From Cucumis sativus (lineage: Eukaryota; Streptophyta; Magnoliopsida; Cucurbitales; Cucurbitaceae), in assembly GCF_000004075.3 (NCBI RefSeq), contig NC_026657.2, positions 10,354,001 to 10,418,000 on the forward strand: a DNA stretch of 64,000 nt, given 5' to 3'. The position numbers and the translations under genes are program-made. Positions 13,401-24,620 of the stretch are shown here, piece after piece. A model generated the notes under the pieces. It was not told the DNA's origin and did not search any database. It saw nothing but the letters and a program-made list of their open reading frames with translations. Position 1 is the stretch's first letter. Each line of letters opens with the position of its first letter.

Positions 13401-15644
13401 GTAAATCTTGGAGACTCAGAGTGTATTTATCCCCTAACAGGAATTATTGTGCTATGCTGGTAAGGGTTCTCTTGAATCTCTGATTACAGCCAAACTCATT
13501 GACATCATTGATACTAATAGGAATTAAGAAAGTTCAAAGCTCTTACTCTTTTCTTAAAAATTACACTGTTTATTTTCAGGACTATCAAACACACATTAGG
13601 AACTAAGAAAGTTCAAGATTCTTACCCTTTTCTAATAGTTACACTATTTACATGGCATGCCACACAACCAATACCTTTTCGCTTGGAAGCACCAACAAGT
13701 TGTTCGAAATATGAAGAAATAAATGAAACCTTTTTCTCTTGAAAGCATTGACAAATTGCTAACAAAATTAAAAAACTATAAATGAAGTCTATAAGGTTCC
13801 TATCATCATGTATATCAGTAAGTGTATTATATGCAATTTAAACTGACTGCAGCACAACAGCATGCTTGATTCTCTACATGTGACCATATGCACTGATCTG
13901 GCTGTGTATGTAAGAGATAGAGAGGAGAGAGAACCTTAAATACAGGAGCCTCAATGTCTTCAACCTTTATGCATCGAGTATCTTTATCCTTCAATGGGCC
14001 AAAAAGTTGTGCCCTGAATACAGGTGAACGGGCTGCAATGACCAACTTGTGGGCTGCAAATATTTCACCATCTACTTCAAAATTGACATCAGCACACTTA
14101 CCACTTTCCAAAAGCTTCCCAAATTGCTGGCCAATGCTGGAGAGAGGTGGTGTTATAGAATAGATTTTAGGTCCCTCCGTTTGTGATTTAACAACACCAA
14201 CAACACATTTAATCGAGAGGCAATCATCTTTAAGGTAATCTGATGACTCTAAAAGAGTTCTTTTGAAATAACGCTTATAACCCCTGAAAATTCATACGTA
14301 ATATATCTTTTTAGCCATCATACAATCATTAAGAAAATAATAGACACAACTTAAAATAAAACACACAATAAGTGCCAAATTTTTTGTTGGAAAAAGAGAG
14401 TGAGAACATCATACAAATGTAAAGGTTGCAATTGAAGGGGACTTAATAAAACAGTACAAACTGAATGTAACATAAGGGGAAAATGAGAGAGAATTCCCAA
14501 ATCCACAAACACATTTACATACATCAAACTCTAAATAAAATTTGTCCAAAGGATTGCTGTCTAAATATCTCATTTCTTCTATGATAAGCATGAGTGTGCA
14601 GGTCCACGTACATCCTTGGTCCTTGACTAATTCTTCCATAGAACCCTATGGCAGTTTGATGTAAACATTCTTATTAGGTACTGTGAATTCAAACAGATCT
14701 AGGTACAACTTGCCTCTTTAACTAGTAAGCCAAACTCACAGCAATTAAAAGTAGAGAATTGATACCTTGGGGTTTTTGTTCGAAGTCCATTACATTATAA
14801 ATTGGCATCATCAGGTCTAATAGCTTATTCAACTTCTTTCCGTACAATTTGTAAATAAAAGTAAATAGGATGCTTGAATCCTTTAACTGGATGATAGGCA
14901 ATTGGAAACTCAATCCTAGTTATACCATCCAAGGGGACATGCTCCTCTAGTCCAATTTCTCTTTTGTTTCAGTGGAAAAAGAAAAACTTCTCGCAACCAT
15001 ATGTTCATGGAATTTAAATAAAAACAAACTATCCAGTTGAACAAATAAATAAGTACCAACAAACGATTGGATCACATAACCTTTCTAAGTGTAGAGTCTA
15101 GAACCAACTCAATCAACGCTGTTTTCTAACTTCCCCAACTTACTAGCGGATGATAAGTGCTAAGAACAAATTGAGCAAAACACAATCATTAAAGAACAAT
15201 CCAAATCAATAAGCAAAATAATTACCACATGCTTCCACGATACTTGAGGGTGTATGGACCGCTCTCGAGCCTCCTTTCAAAATGGCTATGAACCTTATGA
15301 TTCCCTTTTCCACTCTGATCGAAAAGTGTCAATTCAAAAAGAGCCCTAACATCGGCGCCATCGCTGACCAAGGCTATGAAAATAGAGACATACGCGGCGT
15401 TGTCCTCCATACTCTTGCCATCGGGATAGAAATAGATAGCCCATTCGTACCCACCAACAAGAAACGTATCGGATGTAATGTATTTCCCAATTCCCATACC
15501 TTTATTGAGGGAGTACCCATTGATCTTAAAATCATGCGTAACATTAACGGTCTCGAATCGAGCGGTAGAGGAGGTGACCGGTAAAGGATGAGAAGGATTG
15601 GAAGAGGCTTTAGAGGCTTCTCTAAACAATTTGATTGTGCCCAT
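10436..15644 (-). CDS. BPM: BTB/POZ and MATH domain-containing protein (BPM1/BPM2 type)
   Basis: Four exons on the minus strand join in frame: 15644-15226, 14283-13935, 13280-13004 and 10617-10436, giving 408 aa, the usual size for the family. The N-terminal MATH domain spans about residues 25-160 ([16 protein letters not shown] to SHFERR). The BTB/POZ domain starts near residue 200 ([17 protein letters not shown], then [14 protein letters not shown]). A C-terminal helical part follows. BPM proteins are substrate adaptors for CUL3 E3 ubiquitin ligases: MATH binds targets such as ERF/AP2, HB6 or MYB factors, and BTB binds CUL3. The leader on the minus strand is pyrimidine-rich (plus-strand purine tract at about 15828-15916). 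Intron 3 is 2.4 kb and contains LINE remnants. BPM1/2 is preferred over other BPMs partly from gene order. Confidence 0.93.
11425..11705 (-). mobile_element. LINE fragment, C-terminal (zf-RVT-like) part, minus strand
   Basis: Read on the minus strand, the sequence encodes pieces such as [14 protein letters not shown] and [14 protein letters not shown]. These match the region after the reverse transcriptase in plant L1-type LINEs (G-FS, then K--VW-VL-G, then EDL-HLLWDC). The reading frame is interrupted several times, so the fragment is dead. It lies inside intron 3 of the BPM gene in the same direction as BPM and faces a related plus-strand copy. Confidence 0.6.
11745..12200 (+). mobile_element. 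LINE fragment, C-terminal (zf-RVT-like) part, plus strand
   Basis: Plus-strand frames give [16 protein letters not shown], then [20 protein letters not shown], then HWEDLEHL. After a frame change comes [11 protein letters not shown]. This order is that of the tail of plant L1-like LINE ORF2. Stops and frame changes show it is dead. It is antisense to the BPM gene whose intron it sits in. An A-rich end at about 12797-12823, preceded by TTTCTTTATCC, may be the 3' tail of this insertion. Target-site duplications were not identified. Confidence 0.7.
12797..12823 (+). repeat. A-rich tract, possible LINE poly(A) tail
   Basis: Runs of A broken by G follow TCATCAATGACGTGTTTC and TTTATCC, wording common at the 3' ends of plant LINEs. 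It lies about 0.6 kb beyond the last recognised plus-strand LINE coding similarity, so the link is inferred. Confidence 0.35.
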
Positions 15645-17961
15645 CAACTAAAAGTTTGAGAACAATCGATGTTTTGCAAAATTGAATGATAATCCCCACG
15701 AAAAAGGCAAAATTGAAATAGTGGGTTAGGTTAAAAAGTAAGAATTGAAGAAAGGGTTCTGAAATTTAAAGCGAAAATCAGCGGCAAGGATTATGAATTT
15801 GGGAGGCGGGAGAGTTGGAGAAATGGTTTACGGTGAAGAAGACGAATCGAGGGAAGAAGATGAAGATGAAAGAGTTCAATTTGGAAAAGGAAAAGGAGAA
15901 AGAAAAAAAAGTCCAAACATGAAAGTGCAAAGACGAGAGCATTGGCTTTAATAAAACATCAGAATCCAATCCACCATGAACTTTCTTAATTATCACATGA
16001 TTAATTTATTAATTAATTAAATCATTGTTTTGTTTCTCATTAATTATTTGTTGAACAATGAGTTTTTCCTTTTCCTTCATCTTTTCTTACCAAACCAACC
16101 AATTCAACATCCCTCATCACATCACCCCAACTTCTATATCACTAATCTATTCTTTTTATTAATGGCTATTACCTTCATACACTTCTTACACACCCACCTC
16201 ATATCATTTCAGTTTCCCTTGCATTCATACAATTACTCTAATTAATCAATATCATTTTTATTCCTTCTCCATTTTTTTTCTTCCAGCCCAACATCACTTT
16301 TATCTTTATTGGTTTGATTTAGATGTTAGACACTTGTTATTAAAGTTTAGATCATATGATTTTACTTATAATTGACTTACAACTTACATGCTATGCTTTT
16401 ATTACACATGGACTATTTCCCTTCTTGTTTATGAACTCCCCCAACTCTATTTTTATCATTTTCTTTAAGTACTAAACACTTTGCTATTTTTTTTTCCTTT
16501 TCCGCTAAATTTGGGGCCACAACTTTTGTATGTAAAGCAAAGTATTTTGTGAGAAAGATGATTAGCAATTGAAGGGGATAAATTACGCCCCCTAATAATC
16601 AAGATCAGTAATTAGAATCGGTAGAGTTCCGATAAGGCAACTTTTGTATATCTTTAAAAAATAAATAAAACATAAATCACACACTATATTTTTTTATTCT
16701 TAAACAAACGCTCAAACTTTATTTCCTTATTTGGTGTTTTTTTCAAAGGTTTTACCACTACTTTCTACAATTCAAATATTGAAGTTAGGTTGAGTTTTAG
16801 ACATTAATCCGTTAGTATCTAATACATTAATTTAGAAAGTAACTACAACGATTTATATCCTCTATCGTTACATTCAACCATATATGATAACAAAATACAT
16901 ACTATTGAGTTTGTGTATTCTAATTTATAAATATGTTATCGTGATTTTGAGATCGACTTACAAAAGTGAATAATGAAATAAAAGATAGTTTACTCACTTG
17001 TTCAGTAAACTCCATTACATATACGAACATGTTAAGCTGAAAATATTGCTAGAGTCACACATGATCCAGATATTAGTATTAATTTTTTCCTAGAAAAGAG
17101 ATGACGTATTTACCTTAACAACGACAACGATAAAGTTTGTATTTTTTTCATAAGATATGCAATATTGTTTCATTTTTATTTTAGAGACTTGGGATGGAAT
17201 TTTTTTAATTAAATTAGATAATATATTCTATAGAATTATTTGTTGATGTCTTCTCCACTGCCTTTCAATAATACACATATTTAATTTTTGTCTTTGTTGA
17301 GCTATAATTAAAAAATATATATATTTTTTAAAAAAATGTATTCATTTATTGGTGACTTCATGAGTTGGGGCAATTGAATTTTCCCAAAATAGGAAACCTC
17401 CATATGTAGATTTTCTCTTGTAATGTGATATATATATATATATGTATATATAGCCATGATCAATTAAACAAATTGTATATAAGAAAACATTTTCTTCTTC
17501 AAAGTTCCATCTAATAAATGTATCTTATATTGAGTCAATGTTGATTTAACTATTTAATCAGCATTATCCTTGATAAATAATTACTTAATTATTAACTTAT
17601 ATTTAATATTTAGTTATGAATAAATAACTTACATTAAAGTTTGTACAATAAAAGAGAATTTTGAATCTTGAATGTATTAATTATTATTAGTAGTAAGTAA
17701 AGACAAATGTTGAAATATATAGATAAATTAAAAGATAACATAGAATAACACGATGACTTATTTTGTACGTGACTTGATTTTCTCAAGATCTCGTTTTTGA
17801 TATAAAGTTAAATTTTATTTGTCTTTGAGTAGAAATAACAAATAACTTTATTACGTGGGTACTTTTCTCTTTATATGTCAAGTAAACTATTTAAATAAGG
17901 CTCTTATATATTGTATTCAATTTACATTAGTTTTCTTATAAAGCATAATTCTTTTTTTTAA

Positions 17962-18001
<40 letters not shown>

Positions 18002-18917
18002 ACCGAGAAGAAACAAAAGAGTATTCAAATTTTTAGTTTACTCAGTAAATGCTTACCACAATTCAATCAAAATAAATCAATTGTAATTTTAAAAAGTGAA
18101 CTTCACTGGGATTACGTTTGGTGCTATTTACTTGTGTTTTGGGGTCCACATCGAAAATCGTAAAACACCTTTAATCTCCTTTTTATTTTTTAAAATTGTA
18201 TTTGTATTTGTGTTTTGATATGAGGTTTTACCCAAAGTGAGGAAAGTGAGGAAAGTAATGAAATGAATTAAATAAATGATAAAGGAGATGAAGTGGTTGA
18301 ATAATGTTAGAGAATCTTTGACCCTTTTGCTATAAAAGTATTTGCAATCATCTTATAGTCTAAGAGTTGGCAGCATGACAATGGCTTTATTTTGATGTGA
18401 AAATTGATTTCTTTTGCTCAAATGGCATTAACAAATTTTATATTCTTATGTTCCTTCAAACAAACCTACCCAATTTGGATCTTCAATATATATATATATA
18501 TATCAATTTGTTTTCTTACATCACGTTCTTCATCAAAGGGTCAGAAAAGCAAAGTTTTTCAAAATTTGATCTATTTTTCAGAAAAGAATAGAGTGGGAAG
18601 GGAAGGGTCATTTTTGCTAATCTCTTAAAACTAAACCATAAACCCTCAAGTTCACGCGTCGCCGCCTACGTTCTTCTTCAGTTGACGGCAACATAATCTT
18701 CAATCCACGGCTGCTATCGTCGAACAAAATGAAAAACACAGTGTGATGGTATCCCCATTTCTCTCAGCCACATGAGAAACCCGAAATTTTCTCAAGAAAT
18801 TTCATCTTGAGCTTCAAATTTTTTATTTTCTAGACACCAAATTCCCATTCCCTAACGCTGTTGAAGATTGAAATTTGGTTGTGATACTGTGAACTCCGCT
18901 TCCCATTCTTCTCCTCC
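15645..18917. other. Intergenic region between BPM and the first GK gene (divergent)
   Basis: The first 350 bp are the BPM leader and promoter side, with a strong purine tract on this strand. From about 16 to 17.5 kb the sequence is AT-rich with no recognised gene. (TA)n tracts lie at about 17430-17452 and 17966-17999, and a shorter one near 18488. From about 17575 the sequence is the left part of the tandem duplication described separately. The stretch at 18650-18740 is unusually GC-rich and probably belongs to the promoter or leader of the first GK gene. Confidence 0.5.
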
Positions 18918-20560
18918 ATGTTTCGCCGATTCCTCGGCATTAAATGCCACAATCCTATTCCTTTTCCTAATTTACTCGACCCCATTTCCCCCAAATTCAA
19001 ACCCAGTCAATTAACCCCACCGTTTTTCTCCTCCATTTCTCAATTGGATGATGCTCGAAGACCCTTTTCCTCCACAATTCCGCCGCCCGATGAAGTCGAT
19101 CGATCGGAGTTGCGTTCCGTTAAGGTTCCGCTTAACTCTTTGTTTAGATCCGGCACTTTGGTGCTGAATCCAAGACCTTTGGCTTTTGTGATCACTGGCC
19201 CAAGTGGGGTGGGAAAAGGTACTGTGATTAAACGATTGAGAGAAGTTCGAGAAAGGCTCCATTTCGCTGTTACAGTGACGAGCCGTCCAATGCGACCTGG
19301 TGAGGTCGATGGAAAAGACTATTATTTCGTCTCTAAGGAAGAGTTTCTTGCTATGGTTGAGAGGAAAGAGCTTCTGGAATATGCGTTTGTGTATGGAGAT
19401 TACAAAGGGATTCCCAAAGCGCAAATTCATGAGTTTATGGCAAAAGGGTATGATATTGTGTTGAGAGTTGACATTCAGGGGGCTGAAACATTGAAGAGGA
19501 TTCTTCGGGAATCCGCTGTTTCTGTGTTTTTAATGGCGGAAAGTGAGGTTGAATTAGTGGAGAGGTTGATTGATAAGAGAACGGAGACTAAAGAATCGTT
19601 GTTGGTGAGAGTTGCAACGGCCAGAGAGGAAGTGAAGCATGTTAAGAATTTTGATTATGTGGTTGTGAATGCAGATGGGAAGTTGGAGAGTGCGGTTAAG
19701 CTTGTGGAATCCATTATTGATGCTGAGAAGGCAAAGGTCTTGCGGAGAAATGCTGTTGTTTAGATTCAACTTTTGAGACATCATTTTGCAAGGTAACAAA
19801 ACTCTTGTTATGAGATGAGAAGGAACAACAGAATCATAACTAGTCTGTTTAAAACTCCAGCTTCCTTTTGCCATGTTTTGACCGAAGCTTGCATAGATTT
19901 TGTTCTGGATTCTATTTGAAATGGCTCAGTCTCTGTACAGACTATTTGGAAGCGTCTTTAGATGGATGATAGACCCCTCATGAAAGAATTCATCGTGTCA
20001 GGGATGACATATGTATAGTAGCTAGTAGCCTTGATGCGATCGTGATTGAGTTTTCTACATGTACATTCATGGGAAAACTGTTGCAATAAAAGTGAGTTCA
20101 TACTAGGAAAACTGTTGCTCTAACGCCATAACTTACATGAGTATGTCACATGGAAGATCCTGACAAACTATGCTCAATCAAGAATGATATTCATCTCACA
20201 TAATCAAAAGGTTATAATTGATACTTCTGTGAGCGGTAGATTATCACACATGAAGGCGCTCCCAATGAAGTGAACTGTATAAAAATCTCTTCAAATGCCT
20301 GGTATGTATCAGTAGAGAAGTTTTCATTATATATGTATGCAAGATGTTACTCACTTTTAAATGGTTACATCTCAAACACTTAGCTGAATAGTATACAGTC
20401 TTGTTGTATTTGATCTTAAAGCCAACTTTTTATTTACTAGAGATCTCATCAGTCATAATGGACTGCTTTTTTTTACCCTCTGTCTTTGGTGATAGTCTTC
20501 ATGAAGTGTAACGTTTAAGTTATTAGATGATTGAATTTTCTCATCAGCTCCCATAGATTC
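17575..20560 (+). repeat. Tandem duplication, copy A (carries GK copy 1)
   Basis: Copy A matches copy B (about 20690-23585) through upstream DNA, the coding region and 3' flank. Examples of shared landmarks are AGTAGAAATAACAAATAA (17830 and 20918), AGTTGGCAGCATGA (18364 and 21404), CTCAGCCACATGAGAAA (18766 and 22059) and ACGTTTAAGTTATT (20510 and 23550). Copy A has about 370 bp at 19922-20294 that are missing from B. B has about 500 bp at 21505-22020 with no match in A. Confidence 0.8.
18918..19763 (+). CDS. GK3: Guanylate kinase, organellar GK3 type, tandem copy 1
   Basis: A single open frame of 281 aa, start ATG at 18918. It catalyses GMP + ATP to GDP + ADP. The plant GK3 type (rice VIRESCENT2) acts in plastids and mitochondria, and the Ser/Pro-rich, weakly conserved first 80 residues fit an organelle transit peptide. 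The P-loop is GPSGVGKG at 94-101, followed by Thr. The GMP-binding region [17 protein letters not shown] lies at 121-137, YGDYKGIPK replaces the common YGNYYGT, and VDIQGAETL follows. No introns are seen. Compared with copy 2 the transit region is about 10 residues shorter. The P-loop end is GKGT, while copy 2 has GKDA. An ARM gene lies downstream, as I recall for Arabidopsis At3g06200-06210. Confidence 0.9.
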   Translation: MFRRFLGIKCHNPIPFPNLLDPISPKFKPSQLTPPFFSSISQLDDARRPFSSTIPPPDEVDRSELRSVKVPLNSLFRSGTLVLNPRPLAFVITGPSGVGKGTVIKRLREVRERLHFAVTVTSRPMRPGEVDGKDYYFVSKEEFLAMVERKELLEYAFVYGDYKGIPKAQIHEFMAKGYDIVLRVDIQGAETLKRILRESAVSVFLMAESEVELVERLIDKRTETKESLLVRVATAREEVKHVKNFDYVVVNADGKLESAVKLVESIIDAEKAKVLRRNAVV

Positions 20561-20689
20561 ACTATACATCGAGAACTTTATGCTCTTTTATTTATTTATT
20601 TATATATATATATAAACTAATATAATACTAATTCTAGTTGAGCTCATATTTAAAATCCAAATAAGGGAGGATTAAATCAGCTATGGAAA

Positions 20690-23585
20690 AAAGTTAAGTA
20701 ATTATTAAATTATGTTTAATAATTAGCTATGGAAAAAAGCCATTGGTTGATGTGATTGAAGTAACTAAAAGAAAATTTTGAAATTTTGGATGTGTTAATG
20801 ATTGTCCTATAGTAATTAAGGATAACGATTGAAATAAGTGTGTGTGGAGAGAAGATAATGTATATAACACAGTGACTGAGTCTTTAACAAAGTTAAGTAA
20901 TTGTACATTTGTCTTAAGTAGAAATAACAAATAATTTTATTACCACAACGATCATTTTATTTTATTTTAAGTATACATGAAAGAAACAAAAGAGTATTCG
21001 TACTTTTAGCTTGCTTAATGAATTTAAGTTTTATAGAAACCATACTTTTATAAATAGTACTTTCAACTTTTCAATTAGTGCACGAATACGAAAACTTCAT
21101 GAAATCGAGGTAAAAGAAAATTGACAAAATCAATTCAAAACACTAACTAATCAACCAACTTTATAATTAGAAAATCAAACTAATCAACGAAGATAGTTCA
21201 AAGAAACTCTACCAACTCAATTAGTTCACTCTCTTTCATTTTAATCTCTCTCTCTCTCTTTTGATTTCATGTTTTAGCCATAGGCAAGAAAGTAATCACA
21301 AAATAAATAATTGATGAAGGAGATAAAGCAGTTGAAAAATGCTTAGAGAATCTTTGGCGCTTTGCAAAAAAGTATTTGCAATAAATAGTCATATAGTTTA
21401 ATAGTTGGCAGCATGAAAGTGGCTTGATTTTGATATGAAAATGATACATTTTGCTACAATGGATCAACAAGAATAGAACTTGCCCAATTTGGATCTTCAA
21501 TTACTATTAAAAAGCCAAGAAGAATGCCGCGCACGCACACACAAGACACACACAAGTTTAACTTCTTCTTTGCCCTTCATTCTTTCGAAGGATTTTTTTT
21601 TTCAAAGGTTGCACAAACCACAAAATGAAAGAAAGATAATATGTGTTTTAAGGATGCAAGAGTCCTAAGATTTGTGGTTAAAGCAACACAATAATTGTAA
21701 GGCTCACAATTGGATCTCATTTCACTAGTTTAGGGGTGAGAGAATAAAAGCTTTTCTATCACCAGGAAGGAAAGAAAAGAAAACTAAGAAAGAGTTTTTA
21801 TTATCTTAACATTTCTTTGCTACGTATGTATAAGAGCAAACTTAGTTTCCAACAAAAATTTAGCTCAATTTATTCTGACAAAAACTATGTCGACTCTCAA
21901 ATAAAGAAAAACACTTATTTAGAGATCGACTCAAATCTTATTTGAAGTAATATTTTTATTCTTTTTTGGTTTGTAAAAGATAAAGGTTGATATTCTAATC
22001 TAAAGAAGAAGCCCTTTGGTCAAACAAAAAGGAAAAACAGTGTAAACATTCCCAATCCTCTCAGCCACATGAGAAAACCAAAAATGTTTCAAGAAATTTC
22101 AAGTTGTGCTTCAAATTTTTTATTCTAAAAACCCCAAATGGGTTTCCCATTCCCTGACGCTGTTGAAGATTGAATTGAGATTGTGCTGTGATACTGTGGA
22201 CTGCGCTTCCCATTCTTCTCCCCCATGTCTCGCATATTCTTCGCCACTACTCTTTCCCGCTCTTCAATGCTCCACACAAAATTCCACAATCCCATTCCTT
22301 TTCCTAATTTTCTCAACCCCATTTCCCTCAAATCCAAACCTATTCAATCATTCCCTTTAACACCACCATTTTTCTCTTCCATTTCTCAAATGGGTGATGC
22401 TCGAAGACCCCCTTTCCCCACCATTCCGCCGCCCGACAAAGCCGACCGATCGGAATTGCTTCGTTCCCTCGAGTTTTCGCTCGCTTCTTCGTTTAGCTCC
22501 GACCCTTTGGTGCCAAATCCAAGTCCTTTAGTTATTGTGATCAGTGGCCCAAGTGGGGTGGGAAAGGATGCTGTGATTAAACGATTGAGAGAAGTCCGAG
22601 AAGGGCTCCATTTCGTTGTCACAGCGACGAGCCGTCCAATGCGACCTGGTGAAGTCGATGGTAAAGACTATTATTTCGTCTCTAAGGAAGATTTTCTTGA
22701 TATGATCGCGAGGAACGAGCTGCTGGAATATGCTTTAGTGTATGGAGATTACAAGGGGATTCCCAAAAGGCAAATTCGTGAGTTTATGGCAAAAGGGTAT
22801 GATATCGTGTTGAGAGTTGACACTCAAGGGGCTGAAACATTGAGGAAAGTTCTTGGGAATTCTGCTGTTTTTGTGTTTTTGATGGCGGAGAGTGAGGTTA
22901 AATTGGTGGAGAGGTTGATTGATAGGAAGACGGAGACTAAAGAATCATTGTTGGTGAGAGTTGCAACGGCCAGAGAGGAAGTGAAGCATGTTAAGAATTT
23001 TGATTATGTGGTTGTGAATGCAGATGGGAAGTTGGAGAGTGCGGTTAAGCTTGTGGAATCCATTATTGATGCTGAGAAGGCAAAGGTCTTGCAGAGAAAT
23101 GCTGTTGTTTAGATTCAACTTTTGAGACATCATTTTGCAAGGTAACAAAACTTTTGTTATGAGATGAGAAGGAACAACAGAATCATAACTAGTCTGTTTA
23201 AAACTCCAGCTTCCTTTTTAGAAGTATTTTTTTATTGCTTTTGTTTGTTTGATAGCAGTATAGTTTCGCCTTGTTTTTACCGAAGCTTGCATAGTTTTTG
23301 TTTTGAATTCTATTTCAAATGCCTGTTATCAGTGGAGAAGTTTCCATTATTTATCCAAGATGTTACTCACTTCTAACAGGTTCCTTTTCAACACTCAGCT
23401 GAATAGTATTCAGTCTTGTTGTATTTGATATTCAAGCTAACTTTTTGTTTCTTAAAGTCTAGTGGTCGGCTTTTTATTTAATACCCGGTTTGATGATATT
23501 CTTCATAAAGTCTGGTGGTTATTCGTGATTTCATATCATGCTTCTGATGGAAACGTTTAAGTTATTTGATGGCTGAATTTTCAGG
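20690..23585 (+). repeat. Tandem duplication, copy B (carries GK copy 2)
   Basis: This is the direct neighbour of copy A, in the same orientation. Similarity is patchy in the flanks, about 88% in the middle of the coding region and about 99% over the last roughly 270 bp of coding and 3' sequence, estimated by eye. Left and right ends are approximate. Confidence 0.8.
22225..23112 (+). CDS. GK3: Guanylate kinase, organellar GK3 type, tandem copy 2
   Basis: A single open frame of 295 aa, start ATG at 22225, with a longer N-terminus ([15 protein letters not shown]) that looks like an organelle transit peptide. The reaction is as for copy 1. The P-loop is [10 protein letters not shown] at 108-117; to my recollection GKDA is the usual form in plant GK3/V2 proteins, so this copy looks closer to the ancestor there. 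VDTQGAETL replaces the VDIQG seen in copy 1, so each copy differs at one conserved motif. The upstream 500 bp are unlike those of copy 1, so expression may differ. There is no sign of decay. Confidence 0.9.
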   Translation: MSRIFFATTLSRSSMLHTKFHNPIPFPNFLNPISLKSKPIQSFPLTPPFFSSISQMGDARRPPFPTIPPPDKADRSELLRSLEFSLASSFSSDPLVPNPSPLVIVISGPSGVGKDAVIKRLREVREGLHFVVTATSRPMRPGEVDGKDYYFVSKEDFLDMIARNELLEYALVYGDYKGIPKRQIREFMAKGYDIVLRVDTQGAETLRKVLGNSAVFVFLMAESEVKLVERLIDRKTETKESLLVRVATAREEVKHVKNFDYVVVNADGKLESAVKLVESIIDAEKAKVLQRNAVV

Positions 23586-24339
23586 GTTCCTTCTCATTAA
23601 AGGACACTCTACTCTCCCTCCCCTTTTAAGATTAGATTTCAGACTCATCTAATAGATTTAACTAGTGTTGCAGATAAAAGGAGGGCTCTTCCCAAGGATC
23701 AAAAGTCAAATTTTATTTTGAATCAAAGGTTAATGAATACATGGGAGAGACAGAATCAAAAGCAGATTAAGAACTAAAATCCAAATTGGAAACTAAAAAG
23801 GATTAAATTACCCAATTAGTTGATATTAACCACTAATCCTGCTACTTGATGAACATAGGGTCTTTTGGTATGCGAATGGAAGGAAACTCATGTTAGAACA
23901 TAGAATCTGTAACGGAGTATAAGTGGGTTGGTTAATCTTGGTTATTGCCCAAAACTGGCTTATACTAACCTATTGATATAAAATAATGTGAAAATCAACA
24001 TTGAAACCAACATTCTAGATAACCAATGCTAACTGAATAGACTATACCTGCCCCTAAACTACTTTTTGTATTTCGAGTTTCATGAAACTGAACCAACAAC
24101 TTGTGTTACTCAATTCAACTGACTAGCTAGATTCATTCAGTTTTTCCAGTTTCAGCCAGCACTTCTACTTTTTGGCTCTAATGCTATGTTAAGTTCATCA
24201 TCAGGCCAGAAACTCAAGTTAATATATTATAATCTCATCTGTTGTTTTTACTGTCTTTTAACACCAAGCAGCGTGTCATACTTTATATTACAAGAAACAG
24301 TGCACAGGAGAGACAGGTCCCCTACAATGGGGTATGGAT

Positions 24340-24620
24340 ACTGTTAGGCCTCCAATTGTGAATTAGTATCATAGGAAGGGTAAAAACTGAAATGTGATAA
24401 GAGGGGTAGAGCTGGAAATATTTGCAAGGGTATAAAATGTTGTTAGGAGAAATGTGGAGAGTTAATTAGTTGGTACAGTAACCTTCTCGAGAGTGAGAGG
24501 TTGAGGAGATGGTGATCACCTGCGATCGTACTCTTAGTTTCATGGAGAGATTGTATTGAGAGAGTGAGATTATACTATTCATTCTCATAAATAAGATTTG
24601 GTACCTTTCAGATGCCCGTC
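24340..24620. mobile_element. Possible solo LTR-like fossil fragment, family undetermined
   Basis: The stretch begins with TGTTAG and has the composition and wording of many plant LTRs: TTAATTAGTTGG, then a GAGAG-rich leader-like part, then CTCATAAATAAG. No internal coding region or partner LTR was found in the window. It is old and broken if it is an LTR at all. Confidence 0.25.

Noticed and set aside
16030-16245. 71-codon open frame rich in His, Phe and Pro
   Set aside because: Low-complexity translation of CT-rich intergenic DNA with no homologue recognised.
19011-19430. Long minus-strand open frame across GK copy 1
   Set aside because: It is a shadow of the real gene; the reverse frame has no family features.
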